Part shown: in pieces, positions 1 to 9,014 of the stretch | How positions within the stretch are numbered: position 1 is the stretch's first letter | Layout of the letters: each line of letters opens with the position of its first letter | Notes under the pieces: generated by a model | What the model was told of the DNA's origin: nothing | The model's database searches: none | The model's input: only the letters and a program-made list of their open reading frames with translations | Assembly (NCBI GenBank): GCA_902785325.1 | Contig: CACZXZ010000001.1 | Span: 1-64,000, forward strand | Source: an uncultured Succinivibrio sp. | GTDB lineage: Bacteria > Pseudomonadota > Gammaproteobacteria > Enterobacterales > Succinivibrionaceae | Direction: 5' to 3' | Length of the DNA: 64,000 nucleotides | Position numbers and translations under genes: made by a program

Positions 1-1278
1 TCTAAAACAGCTTAAGATACTCTTGTTAGGAATTCTAAGCTCCAGATCTTCATGATCTACATCGAAACTAGAGTTTTTACCAACAGTTAAATATCCAGAG
101 TAGGCAAGTAGTGACCAAAAATCATTAGAGACATGATTTTTTAAGTCAGCGTGGTTCATGGTTAGATTGATCTTTTTTCTGATTGAGCCACCATCCACAA
201 GGGTTTGCATGTTGTTAGCATCTTCTTCACTAATGAAACCTAAAAAGTCATTAAAAATGTCATTTGAGCTAGTATGATTCCAATAGCAATTAGCAGATAC
301 GCTGTCTTTTTCTTGATTTAAGGCATCTTGACAGAAACTTACAACATCCCAGGCACAATACATTTCATGGTTAGCAAAGTTGTAGCCATCATAGTTTTCT
401 TTTACTAAAGACTTAAAATCTGACAACTCAAGATAATCAAGCATGGCAAAGGTTTCATCTTGAGTAAAACCGATGGCCTTATATAAATCCTCACGTTTAT
501 CAAAGACTGTGTTTACTACTAAGTTATTAAGACCTGTAAAGATACTTTCTTTAGAAACTCTTAAGCAGCCTGTTAATACTGCTTTTTGTAGGTTTTCAGA
601 ATTAGTTTTAAGCACATTACCTAAAAGCTCTCTAATTAACTCAATCATTTGAGGGTAATAATCACTCAAAGCAGCTTTGGCTAATGGAACATCATATTCG
701 TCGATTAAAACCATACAAGGCTTGTTAAAATGCTTTCTAAGATAGATGGTGAGCTTTTGTAGGGCACATTCAAGAATATCCATATTGGATACATCTCGTA
801 AATAATCGACGTTGCACAATTTTGCAAAATAAGCTTTTTCCTCATCTTCTAACGCATCGCTTTGTTTTAAAAAGCTGTACTTAGAACATAAGGTCACAAT
901 TAGATTAGCAATTCTTTTATAGGCACGATCAAATGAAGATCCTTCAATAGATTTGAAGGAAACAAAAATTACTGGAAATTTACCCATGTAATTTTGACAG
1001 AACTCTTTGTCTTTAAAGATTATTCTGTCTCTGAATAAAAATTCATGATGCGATAAATCTGTAGGATCTTTATAGTTGATTTGTAAAAACTCTTTGAACA
1101 TATCTAAGGTAAGAGTCTTACCAAATCTGCGAGGTCTTGTAATAAGTAATACGGCGCTTTTATCCTTTAAAAAGACATCTTTTAAAGTAAAAGTTTTATC
1201 AACATAGTAGCTGTGCCCAGTTACTAATTTTGCGTATCCTTCTTCTCCAGATGCTGGAGTAAGTTTAAATATTGTAAT
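1..1278 (-). CDS. AAA-ATPase-like / PD-(D/E)XK nuclease family protein, partial (runs off left edge), no ATG start
   Basis: The minus-strand frame is open from 1278 to the window edge without a stop. It reads LTPASGEEGYAKLV, then YVDKTFTLKDVF, a Walker-A-like region RPRRFGKTLTLDMF and a Walker-B-like LIDEYDVPLAKA. This order is typical of the AAA-ATPase_like (PF09820) proteins that carry a C-terminal PD-(D/E)XK nuclease domain; that C-terminus lies outside the window. The function of the family is unsettled. An in-frame stop sits at 1279-1281, and the only codons between it and the conserved start of the family are ATT, ACA and ATA. No ATG, GTG or TTG is available where the family normally starts, and no good ribosome binding site is seen. 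The gene may use ATT, or it may be 5'-inactivated. A paralogue lies at 30526-32191. Confidence 0.75.
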   Translation of the reverse strand, partial: MTIFKLTPASGEEGYAKLVTGHSYYVDKTFTLKDVFLKDKSAVLLITRPRRFGKTLTLDMFKEFLQINYKDPTDLSHHEFLFRDRIIFKDKEFCQNYMGKFPVIFVSFKSIEGSSFDRAYKRIANLIVTLCSKYSFLKQSDALEDEEKAYFAKLCNVDYLRDVSNMDILECALQKLTIYLRKHFNKPCMVLIDEYDVPLAKAALSDYYPQMIELIRELLGNVLKTNSENLQKAVLTGCLRVSKESIFTGLNNLVVNTVFDKREDLYKAIGFTQDETFAMLDYLELSDFKSLVKENYDGYNFANHEMYCAWDVVSFCQDALNQEKDSVSANCYWNHTSSNDIFNDFLGFISEEDANNMQTLVDGGSIRKKINLTMNHADLKNHVSNDFWSLLAYSGYLTVGKNSSFDVDHEDLELRIPNKSILSCFR

Positions 1279-1444
1279 TTAAAATGAGAGGATATGATAG
1301 TACAACACCTTCAAATTCAAGATATTTTAGGATCTTCAAATTTAACAATTTAAACGCATTTTAAGCCACTCCTTTTACCATTCAAAACTGAAAACTTAAC
1401 TTAATTCCATCACAATTGATTCCAAAATTAAGAGAGGGTAAGTT

Positions 1445-2599
1445 ATGGCAAGTAAGTTACTTTATGCTAAAAGCTTTGCAAGCACAGTTCTTTTAGTTAC
1501 TGTGCTTGCATTAGCAGTAGGCTTTATAAAACCTGGCTTTACCAATGATAGCCAGGATAAAAGAATTACAATTGAAAACATCCCAACCTATAAGCTAGAA
1601 CTTACTCGCTCTTCAGTCATGATCCAAAAGTCTTGGAATTACCTTTTATCAAAGATAAATTCGATAAGCTCCTCTAAACTAAGAGCTCAAGTGCTTAGCA
1701 TGTACCAAAACACTGCACCAACCTTCATGGCTTTGTATCAAACAGATAAAAGTAAAAGAACAGTCTATGAAAAGCTTTTAAAAGCAGGCTTTATTGATGT
1801 AAGCACAGTTGATAAGGATAACCTATTCCCAGAGCTTAAAAAGTTAACGATTATCCCACAGCCCTTTTTTACAGCACCTGGTGGAAGTCTTAATGAGCAC
1901 CACTATTATCCTGGTGGATTAGTAGTTAGTACTGCGATAAATGTTAAAGCTACTATAGCTGCTTTATATGCCTATAAGGATTTATACGATTATGTTGATC
2001 TTTATGATGAAGCGGTAGCAGGACAACTACTACAAGCTTGTGCCAAGCCTTTTGTGTATCAGTGGTATGACGATTTTGAAGTTACTGAGGATTATTTAAT
2101 TGCAGGAGCTAAAGCTTCACAGGTTATAGGCCTTTCTGAATCCATCTTTAGAAATCTTCCTGTAAACGTAATCATAGCTCAAGCCTGCGCTGGACTCCCA
2201 CTTCAATCTTCTTCTGATGAAAAGGCAATAGTAAAGGTTATTAAAGCTGCAGCTATTATTGCAGGTCGTGATCCTATCGCACTAGGTCTGTTATCCTTTG
2301 ATGGTGAAAATCTACCTACACCACATCATCAGTCTTGGTATGTAGTAGGGCAGAGCAGTCATAACGAAGCTTTAGCTACTTATGCTCAAAAGCAGGCAAT
2401 TGATGCTTTAAAAGAAGTCTTCATAAAAACTTATGGCATGAAGACTTCAGATCTTAAAGACAAAAAATTTCAAGCCTTTAAAAACTACATCGGCTCACAA
2501 TATAGCTTCATGCGTATTCATTCAGTGATGACTAAATCAAAAGAGCCTCAAAAGGCAGTCTCAACACTTTGCTTGTCTTTAATTGATGTAGGCAAGTAA
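1445..2599 (+). CDS. Exported or membrane-anchored protein with an HD-hydrolase-like segment, function unknown
   Basis: A 384-residue protein with a hydrophobic N-terminal segment (about residues 8-28) that acts as a signal anchor or signal peptide. The middle contains FFTAPGGSLNEHHYYPGG followed by LVVSTAINV, which resembles the histidine-rich helix of HD-type phosphohydrolases (HxxYPGGLxxHT). A later segment has TEDYLIAGAKASQVIGLSE, and there is a TPHHQSW motif near residue 298. The canonical HD pair is not clearly present, so activity is uncertain. The start is supported by GAGAGGG nine bases upstream. The next gene follows after 55 bases and may be co-transcribed. I do not recognise a specific named family, and the HD link is a motif-level inference. 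Confidence 0.6.
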   Translation: MASKLLYAKSFASTVLLVTVLALAVGFIKPGFTNDSQDKRITIENIPTYKLELTRSSVMIQKSWNYLLSKINSISSSKLRAQVLSMYQNTAPTFMALYQTDKSKRTVYEKLLKAGFIDVSTVDKDNLFPELKKLTIIPQPFFTAPGGSLNEHHYYPGGLVVSTAINVKATIAALYAYKDLYDYVDLYDEAVAGQLLQACAKPFVYQWYDDFEVTEDYLIAGAKASQVIGLSESIFRNLPVNVIIAQACAGLPLQSSSDEKAIVKVIKAAAIIAGRDPIALGLLSFDGENLPTPHHQSWYVVGQSSHNEALATYAQKQAIDALKEVFIKTYGMKTSDLKDKKFQAFKNYIGSQYSFMRIHSVMTKSKEPQKAVSTLCLSLIDVGK

Positions 2600-2654
2600 A
2601 TGACAAATTGTAGTCTTACATTAAAAGTTAATCTACTTGTAAATAGGAGGTACT

Positions 2655-2975
2655 ATGCTGTTAGTTTCGTCGTATTTTTCAAGGATTAAAGGCTATTTTC
2701 ATAGAATAAAAGTTAAATCACAGACACTTGATAAGCTTAAGTATTTTGACTTAGCTGGTGGAGAGCAATTTGAAGATCCAGGCTTTACCTATCCTACCAT
2801 TAGTCAATTGCAGGAAATTGAAGATGGGAATTATGATTTTGAGGTAAAAAGCTGCGTCAAGCTTATGGATAGTAAAACTCTGTCTAAAAAGGTTGCTAAG
2901 CTTCAAAGTGATATGGGATACCTAAAGCAACTGTACTTTAAAAAACAGTACTTAGAGCAGTTAAAAGAGAAATAA
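2655..2975 (+). CDS. Small hypothetical protein
   Basis: A 106-residue protein with a strong ribosome binding site (AGGAGG about 4 bases before ATG). The N-terminus is basic and amphipathic (FSRIKGYFHRIKVK), the middle is acidic (GGEQFEDPGFTYPT), and the C-terminal third is charged and probably helical or coiled coil (KTLSKKVAKLQSDMGYLKQL). There is no signal peptide or transmembrane helix, and I recognise no family. It follows the HD-like gene by 55 bases with no terminator between, so an operon is likely. The good SD and coherent composition argue for a real gene. Confidence 0.55.
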   Translation: MLLVSSYFSRIKGYFHRIKVKSQTLDKLKYFDLAGGEQFEDPGFTYPTISQLQEIEDGNYDFEVKSCVKLMDSKTLSKKVAKLQSDMGYLKQLYFKKQYLEQLKEK

Positions 2976-3080
2976 ATGTCTTATATAAGCCTTGTGTGAT
3001 AATTATTATCGCCAAAATTGATTGTCAAAAGATCATAAGTCCCGTAAAGTTAAATGACCAACATTAAAGGAGGCAACTTT

Positions 3081-3521
3081 ATGGGAAATTTATCTAAACT
3101 TGCAACCGTGCTTATTGCAACCTGTGTTGCAACTGTAGCTTATGCAACACCTCAAGACTGTCCTAAGCTTCAGGATTGTCCTAAAGCAAATGCTGATAAT
3201 ACCTACTGTGTGCAACAGAACAAAGGTAAACATAATCGTGGACCAAAAGGTTTTAACACCACTCGTTTAACCACCATAAGTGATCTTAAAAAGACAGCAA
3301 AGGATGATGAAATCGTACGTCTTGAAGGCTCATTAGTAGAGCAATTAAAGCATGACAAGTATCTATTTAAAGATACTAATGGTGACACCATTAAGCTTGA
3401 GCTTGACGACGATAGAGATTGGTCTTTTATCGAAAAAGATATGCCACTTGAGATAGTAGCTAAGGTTGATAAAGAGCTAATGTCCTTTGAGCTTGAACTT
3501 ATCAACGCAAGACCTAAATAA
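3081..3521 (+). CDS. YgiW/YdeI family (BOF) periplasmic OB-fold stress protein
   Basis: A 146-residue protein if started at ATG 3081, which has AAGGAGG at 3067-3073. An earlier ATG at 3054 lacks such a site. It has a signal peptide (MGNLSKLATVLIATCVATVAYA). A cysteine-containing linker (QDCPKLQDCPK) follows. The C-terminal about 90 residues form a bacterial OB-fold (BOF, PF04076): VRLEGSLVEQLKHDKYLFKD, then KLELDDDRDW and VAKVDKELMSFELELI. Members in E. coli are periplasmic and linked to stress tolerance; the ligand is not known. The two CPK-type cysteines before the fold are not typical and may form a disulfide or anchor the protein. Confidence 0.8.
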   Translation: MGNLSKLATVLIATCVATVAYATPQDCPKLQDCPKANADNTYCVQQNKGKHNRGPKGFNTTRLTTISDLKKTAKDDEIVRLEGSLVEQLKHDKYLFKDTNGDTIKLELDDDRDWSFIEKDMPLEIVAKVDKELMSFELELINARPK

Positions 3522-3601
3522 CTCAATACCAAGTTAATTACCTAAGTACCTTGCAAACTGTATTTTGCAGGTGCTTTAATTTAAATTGTCTATCGTCACC
3601 G

Positions 3602-3660
3602 TTCATAAAACGCCCAGCTTCGACCACAAAACGCCCACCTTTAGTTCACAAAACGCCAAG
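3602..3660 (-). repeat. Triad of about 21-bp direct repeats, core GGGCGTTTT (minus strand)
   Basis: On the plus strand AAAACGCC(C) occurs at 3607, 3628 and 3650, at spacings of 21 and 22 bases. Read on the minus strand, the units are GGCGTTTTGTGAAC, GGGCGTTTTGTGGTC and GGGCGTTTTATGAAC. The same core at the same spacing recurs in opposite orientation at 14832-14901. Triads of short repeats resemble transposase-binding ends of IS21-type elements, but no transposase is present. Confidence 0.6.
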
Positions 3661-3784
3661 CTTAAATTTTCTAAGCTGAAAGTTATAGAATCCAAACGAT
3701 CTTAAAAGCACTTAAACTATAAAATTCTTCTCATCAATTTTTCAAAATCATCTCAAAATCCTCCAAAATACCCCAAAAAAACAC

Positions 3785-3921
3785 CAAAAATTTGCAGGGG
3801 GCCTATCGCTATTTTTCAACTTTTTTAAAAAAATCACCTCTTATAAATCAATAAGTTAACTTTTTCATTTTAGTTAAGTCTCCCTTTTTGCCACTTAACT
3901 TAAGGGGGTCAAAAATTTGCA
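3785..3921. repeat. Pair of 12-bp direct repeats upstream of tpsB
   Basis: CAAAAATTTGCA occurs at 3785-3796 and again at 3910-3921, both followed by GG within two bases. The pair lies in the 430-base intergenic region before the TpsB gene. No gene is visible in that region; apart from these repeats and the 21-bp triad it is A/T-rich with poly-A and poly-T runs. Confidence 0.35.
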
Positions 3922-3955
3922 TGGATAATACCTAGGCAATTTTAGGAGATTATTT

Positions 3956-5437
3956 ATGAATAAATTTTTACTCTCAGCTGTTATTGCTAGTACCTTAATT
4001 ACTAGCACCATAGTGGCTCGTTCTCAACCTTTGACAAATGTATCCGTAAGCTCTACGGACAATCTTGATGTCAATGCTTTGCATGAGGTAATTACACCTT
4101 ATTTAGGTAAAGAGATTGATGTGCCTTTATTACAGGACTTGTTAAATGAGATCTCATACTTTTACCAAAACCAAGGTTATCTTGCAGCTCAAGCTTTCTT
4201 TCCTGAGCAGGAGAGTAGTGACGGACAATTACAAGTGATTGTAAGTGCAGCTAATCTTGGGGAAGTGCATATCAATAATCAATCAAAAACCGATGATGGA
4301 GTTATGTACACTCTTTTAGATGGAGTATTAAAAGAGCAGGGTAGAGTGATTGATACTAATGAGCTAAATGTTAACTTACTTAAGGCCCGTGATCTTAATG
4401 TCTTTGACATTAGTGGTCATTTTGAGCAGGTAGGTGCTGATGAAATTGATCTTACCTTAGATATCAGTGACAAAACTCCTTATGCCTACGATGTGTTTTA
4501 TGACAACTACGGCACTAAAGGCTCAGGTAAGCACCGTTTTGTAGGTGTCTTTAATGCCATCAATTTATGGTCTTTAGCAGATAAAACTGCTTGTTATGCA
4601 TCAACTACTAATGAAGGTCAAAACAATATCGGTGTAGATTTTAATTTACCTGTTAATACTAATCTTGATGTAGTAGGTGCAAGCCTTGCTTATGGTGATT
4701 ACGATTTAGCTGATGAATATGATGAGCTTGATGCTAATGGTAAGCTCTTTGAGTTTAATGCTTATTACATAAGCCCTGTTTTTTACGATCTTAACCATAG
4801 TCTAAAGCTTGGACTAAGTCCTTACTTTAAGTATATGCAGGATAACATCGATGCTTTTGAGATTAAGCTGAAAAGAAAAAGTTATGGCCTTGCAACCACT
4901 TTGTATCATGGCTATAACACAGATGCTGTGAGCATGAAATCGTCATTTACAGCTAATGCTGGTGTATTTACCTCAGATGATGAGTACATGCTTTATGACA
5001 ATGAGAAATATATCTTCTTACGCTTAGACAATCAGTTTATCTATCGTTTAAATGACGATTTTAGTCTCATCAATCAATTACAAGTTCAGTTTACTAACAA
5101 TAGTCTAGATCCTTCTGACAAATTTGTCTTTGGTGGTGCATATGCTGTGAAAGCCTATCAAAGCAATCTTGCCTCCTCTGATTTAGGTATCTTTGACGAC
5201 TTAAAACTTTTAATGCGCGTCAACACTTATAGCAACGTTTACACCAATTTCATGCAAGCTCATGGCAAGAATATTGATTCAAAAGCTGAATCTGTGTACG
5301 GAGTCGGTTTAGGTGGTAGTGCAACCTTTGGTGGTTTCTACTTAGATTGCTCTGTAAATGCAGCCATTGGTAAAAATAAGGAATTTGCTGAAGACGACGC
5401 TAAGTTCTTAATCAAGTTTGGTTACAGCAATATCTAA
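3956..5437 (+). CDS. TpsB/ShlB-FhaC-type outer membrane transporter (two-partner secretion)
   Basis: A 493-residue outer membrane protein with a signal peptide (MNKFLLSAVIASTLITSTIVA). A POTRA_2-type region covers about residues 45-110 (LQDLLNEISYFYQNQGYLAA), a second periplasmic segment follows, and then a ShlB-type barrel (about 170-493). The barrel has alternating aromatic strands and the family pattern AYDVFYDNYGTKGSGKHR at its beginning. The protein ends in a hydrophobic strand (FLIKFGYSNI), as expected for Omp85-superfamily barrels. TpsB proteins recognise the N-terminal TPS domain of one secreted partner and move it across the outer membrane. The partner is encoded 20 bases downstream. 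SD TAGGAGAT precedes the ATG. The protein is slightly shorter than FhaC/ShlB (about 550). Confidence 0.85.
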   Translation: MNKFLLSAVIASTLITSTIVARSQPLTNVSVSSTDNLDVNALHEVITPYLGKEIDVPLLQDLLNEISYFYQNQGYLAAQAFFPEQESSDGQLQVIVSAANLGEVHINNQSKTDDGVMYTLLDGVLKEQGRVIDTNELNVNLLKARDLNVFDISGHFEQVGADEIDLTLDISDKTPYAYDVFYDNYGTKGSGKHRFVGVFNAINLWSLADKTACYASTTNEGQNNIGVDFNLPVNTNLDVVGASLAYGDYDLADEYDELDANGKLFEFNAYYISPVFYDLNHSLKLGLSPYFKYMQDNIDAFEIKLKRKSYGLATTLYHGYNTDAVSMKSSFTANAGVFTSDDEYMLYDNEKYIFLRLDNQFIYRLNDDFSLINQLQVQFTNNSLDPSDKFVFGGAYAVKAYQSNLASSDLGIFDDLKLLMRVNTYSNVYTNFMQAHGKNIDSKAESVYGVGLGGSATFGGFYLDCSVNAAIGKNKEFAEDDAKFLIKFGYSNI

Positions 5438-5457
5438 TAAAACTTTAAACAAGGTAT

Positions 5458-7413
5458 ATGAAAGTTATGACAATTAAATTATTTGCAGCAGTTATTACAG
5501 CAATTTTTGGAGCAACTTGTGTTCATGCAAGTTCTGTATTACCAACAGGAGGCCTTGTATTACATGGCGGTGCTCAAATCTTTGAGAGTAATAATAATTC
5601 CATGTATATCTCCTCTAGTACTGATAAAAATGTTATTAGTTGGGAAACCTTTAACGTAGGTAAAAATTCAAGTGTGACTTTTGACAACAAGGCTTATCTA
5701 AATTTAGTTAGAGGATCAAAAGCCTCTGTAATTGAAGGCTCTATCTATACTAATACTGGTGGTAGATTTTATCTTGTAAATCCTAATGGTATTACGCTTG
5801 CTAATAATGCTTCTATTATTGCTGATAAAGTAGTGCTCTCCACCTCAAAAATCACCCCTGATAGGGTAAATGACTTTTTAGCAACTGGTGATTTAAAAGT
5901 TGCTAAAAAAGGTATGGGTAAAATTAAGCTTTTAGGTAGCATTAGTACTAAAAATCTTATGGTAGATGGCTCACAAGTTATCATTAAAGATATTGCTAAT
6001 ATTAAAAATGCCTATACCTCAACAGGTGGCGATCCTTTAATTAACACTGATACCTCCAGTATTGAAATTGCAAGCTCCACAAAACGCATTGATATTGGTG
6101 GTAACAAAGGAGTGGACTTTAAAAAGGACTATAACTTAACTGTAGCTGACGGTTTGGTTGATCAAACAGGAAAAATTGCTATCACTTCAAAAGATGAATT
6201 TATAGCTATTAAAAACAATATGGCAGGGGATTACTTTATCTGCGACGATATCAAGCTTGATACTATAACTGAGAGTATTGGTGGTCAAAACGCCTTTACA
6301 GGAAGTATTGATGGTGCCTTTAACAATCTTACTTTTAATTTAGATTCAACCACCTCAAATGGCTTTAACTTAGGCTTATTCTCAAAACTTGATAATGCTT
6401 TAATTGAGAATTTAAAGATTACAGATGCCAAAGTTTCTGTAAAAGATCCTACTGACAGAAGTAATGTCGGAGTACTAGCAGGCTCCATTAAAGATAGCGT
6501 ACTTAAAAATGTACAGGTTGATAATGCAACTATTAGTTTTGACAAGCTTAATAATAAGCTTATCAATGTAGGTGCTATATCTGGTTTAGTTGAAGGTAAT
6601 CAAACCACCCTTTCTAATGTAACCTCAGGGGTAAGTTCAAATACCGCTCAAGAATTTTTTACTAATAAAGCAAACTTAAATTATGGTGCGATGTTTGGTG
6701 AGGTAACAGCTTCCTTACAACAAAAGGGCTTGGTTGCAGTAAATATTGCTAAAGATGCCACAAATGATGTAAGTCATTTAAAAGCGATTGGTAAAAATCC
6801 TTTAAAACAAGAGCTTTTTGATGCCAAAGATTATAAAGACCATCCTGACTACTTTGAAATCAACAACCGCATAGAGCATAAAGGCTTTTATTGTCCCTTC
6901 TTTGTCGATACTGATAAGACTTTTATCTATGATAAAGATGTAAGTTATAACTACAATGAATTTATCAATAACGAGTACTTTAAGGCTCAGGATTATGTTG
7001 ATATCAGCTTTGACTATACAGGCAATATGTCAGAGATTAACGATTATCATCACCACTATGAGAACAAGACTTTAGGACAGCAATTCTACTTTGTGCAAGG
7101 GGACAAAATAGCATCAGATCTTGTGCACACCATAAAAATTGAGGCAGAGAAGGTTGAGTTACCACCTGTAGTGATTAAAGATGCACCTAAAGCTTTAGAT
7201 AACAAAATCAGTCTTAATGATACTGAAGCTATGTTTGCCTTTGATAGAAAAAAAGTGAACACCATTTTGTCCTTTACTAATGTACAGGTAGAGGAGAGTG
7301 ATTTAATGCCACCTAAGTTGTTAGCTTCCTTATCCTTAGATGACAGTGATGAAAACAGCTTAGTTGCACAAAACCAAGTTCAAGACATGGAAAGTGATGA
7401 GCAATTCTCATAA
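5458..7413 (+). CDS. Small TpsA exoprotein: filamentous haemagglutinin N-terminal (TPS) domain plus GLUG-like repeats
   Basis: A 651-residue secreted protein with a signal peptide and then a TPS/haemagglutination-activity domain (about residues 25-145). The domain contains SWETFNVGKNSSVTF and the diagnostic NPNG motif (YLVNPNGITLANNA). After a linker there is a GLUG-like beta-helical segment: NNMAGDYFICDDIKLDT, NAFTGSIDGAFNNLTF, LGLFSKLDNALIENLKI and NVGVLAGSIKDSVLKNV. The C-terminus is acidic. Most TpsA adhesins or haemolysins exceed 1000 residues, so this is a miniature one with no toxin domain visible. ATG 5467 is an alternative start; AAGG upstream fits either. It is an operon with TpsB, closed by a terminator at 7456-7483. 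Confidence 0.85.
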   Translation: MKVMTIKLFAAVITAIFGATCVHASSVLPTGGLVLHGGAQIFESNNNSMYISSSTDKNVISWETFNVGKNSSVTFDNKAYLNLVRGSKASVIEGSIYTNTGGRFYLVNPNGITLANNASIIADKVVLSTSKITPDRVNDFLATGDLKVAKKGMGKIKLLGSISTKNLMVDGSQVIIKDIANIKNAYTSTGGDPLINTDTSSIEIASSTKRIDIGGNKGVDFKKDYNLTVADGLVDQTGKIAITSKDEFIAIKNNMAGDYFICDDIKLDTITESIGGQNAFTGSIDGAFNNLTFNLDSTTSNGFNLGLFSKLDNALIENLKITDAKVSVKDPTDRSNVGVLAGSIKDSVLKNVQVDNATISFDKLNNKLINVGAISGLVEGNQTTLSNVTSGVSSNTAQEFFTNKANLNYGAMFGEVTASLQQKGLVAVNIAKDATNDVSHLKAIGKNPLKQELFDAKDYKDHPDYFEINNRIEHKGFYCPFFVDTDKTFIYDKDVSYNYNEFINNEYFKAQDYVDISFDYTGNMSEINDYHHHYENKTLGQQFYFVQGDKIASDLVHTIKIEAEKVELPPVVIKDAPKALDNKISLNDTEAMFAFDRKKVNTILSFTNVQVEESDLMPPKLLASLSLDDSDENSLVAQNQVQDMESDEQFS

Positions 7414-7455
7414 TAAAAATAATCTCCATTACTTTGTTAAAACTACATAAGGAGC

Positions 7456-7483
7456 AGGGGGAGCTTGTGCTCCCTCATTTTTA
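7456..7483 (+). terminator. Rho-independent terminator of the tpsB-tpsA operon
   Basis: Hairpin GGGAGC-TTGT-GCTCCC (7459-7474), extended by flanking G/C pairs and followed by TCATTTTT. Confidence 0.75.
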
Positions 7484-7703
7484 ATAAAATTTGAAAGTGG
7501 TAGCGTAAAAACGCATTTTTACCTTATTTTGTGAATAAAATTGCACATGCTTAGTGCAGGATTTTGATTTTTTAGTGATCTAGCTTAAAATTGCCGCTTT
7601 GAAAAATTAGTGCAAGTTTTAAGCTAAATATAATAAGCGTAAATTTCTAAAATTAAGCTTAAAAAGGCTTAAAAATCAACTTGATAGAAGGTAAAGATAA
7701 ATT

Positions 7704-8944
7704 ATGAAAAAAAAACATTGCCTTTGGCAACTCAAATTTTTATAGGTCTAGTCCTAGGTATTATTGCAGGTTTAATCTGCATGGCCACTGACTGTGTACC
7801 TTTTGCAAATGAATACATTAAACCTTTTGGTACTATCTTTTTAAATTTAATTAAATTCATCGTAGTTCCAATTGTGCTTTCTACCATCATTGTAGGTATC
7901 ATTTCTTTAAAAGATATCAAAACTGTTGGTGTAATTGGTATTAAGACCATTTGTTTCTATATTGCAACCACAGCCTTTGCAGTAACTGTAGGTTTGATTA
8001 TCTCAAATCTATTTAAAGGCACTTATGGCGTACTACAGACCTCAGGTCTTGTATATCAAGCAAAAGAAGCTCCAAGCATTATGGACACCATTATTGCAAT
8101 CTTCCCATCTAATGCCTTTACTCCATTACAGTCAGCAACCATGTTGCAGGTTATCGTCATCGCAATCTTCTTTGGCTTTGGTATTATCTTATCTAAAGAA
8201 AAAGGCAAACCAATGGCAAATGTAGTAGAGAGCTTTGCTGACGTTGCTATTCAAATTATGTCCTTTATCATCAAGCTATCTCCATATGGTGTATTCTGCT
8301 TGATTACCCCTGTAGTAGCCGAGAATGGTCCTAAGGTTTTAGGCTCTTTAGCTTTAGTAATTCTCTGTGCTTATATAGGTTACATTTTACATGCTGTAAT
8401 TGTGTACTCCATTGCAGTAAAGACTATGGGTAAAATGTCTCCTCTTACCTTCTTTAAAGGTATGATGCCAGCTATTATCTTTGCTTTCTCCTCAGCATCA
8501 AGTGTAGGTACTATGCCCCTTAATATGGAATGCGCAAGAAAACTATCTGCTAAAAAGTCTGTAGTAAGCTTTATCATTCCTTTAGGTGCTACCATCAACA
8601 TGGACGGTACTGCAATTTACCAAGGTGTTTGCTCTATCTTTATTGCTAGCTGCTTTGGTATTGATTTGACTATGTCACAGATGATTGTGATTGTGCTTAC
8701 TGCAACACTAGCATCTATCGGTACTGCAGGTGTCCCTGGTGCAGGTATGATCATGCTTGCTATGGTTTTACAAAGTGTAGGTTTACCTGTTGAGGGTATC
8801 GCTTTAGTTGCAGGTATTGATAGAATCTTTGATATGGGTAGAACTGCTGTGAATATCACAGGTGATGCAGCTTGTGCTATCTGTGTAAGTAAGTCCATTG
8901 AGGAAAAACTTAAAGATTCTGAATTTGACAAAGAAGAAGCTTAA
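7704..8944 (+). CDS. Dicarboxylate/amino acid:cation symporter (DAACS family), start out of frame across an A9 tract
   Basis: A roughly 410-residue, multi-span inner membrane symporter. It shows the DAACS/GltP-DctA signatures: repeated hydrophobic helices, the serine-rich re-entrant loop SSASSVGTMPLN and the helix-7 motif GATINMDGTAIYQG, followed by GVPGAG and DRIFDMGRTAVNITGD. The likely substrate is an acidic amino acid or a C4-dicarboxylate taken up with H+ or Na+. The expected start, ATG at 7704 with AGAAGG upstream, is followed by nine A residues and then CATTGCC. In that frame translation stops at 7743-7745. With ten A residues the protein would read MKKKTLPLATQIF, which matches normal family N-termini. 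Otherwise translation must begin at TTG 7718. Phase variation, transcriptional slippage or a sequencing error are the possible reasons. A bidirectional terminator follows. Confidence 0.85.
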
Positions 8945-8976
8945 TTAAAACTAAAGTTAGCTACTTGTAGTTAAGT

Positions 8977-9012
8977 AAAACTCCACCAAGCGTAAGTTTT
9001 GGTGGAGTTTTT
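8977..9012. terminator. Bidirectional terminator between the symporter and the HAD gene
   Basis: The inverted repeat AAAACTCCACCAA (8977-8989) / TTGGTGGAGTTTT (8999-9011) has an A-run on the left and a T-run on the right. It can therefore serve both converging genes. Confidence 0.85.
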
Positions 9013-9014
9013 GT

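Noticed and set aside
3203..3532. Serine-rich minus-strand frame opposite the BOF protein gene
   Set aside because: Composition is typical of an antisense shadow of a Lys/Asp-rich gene.
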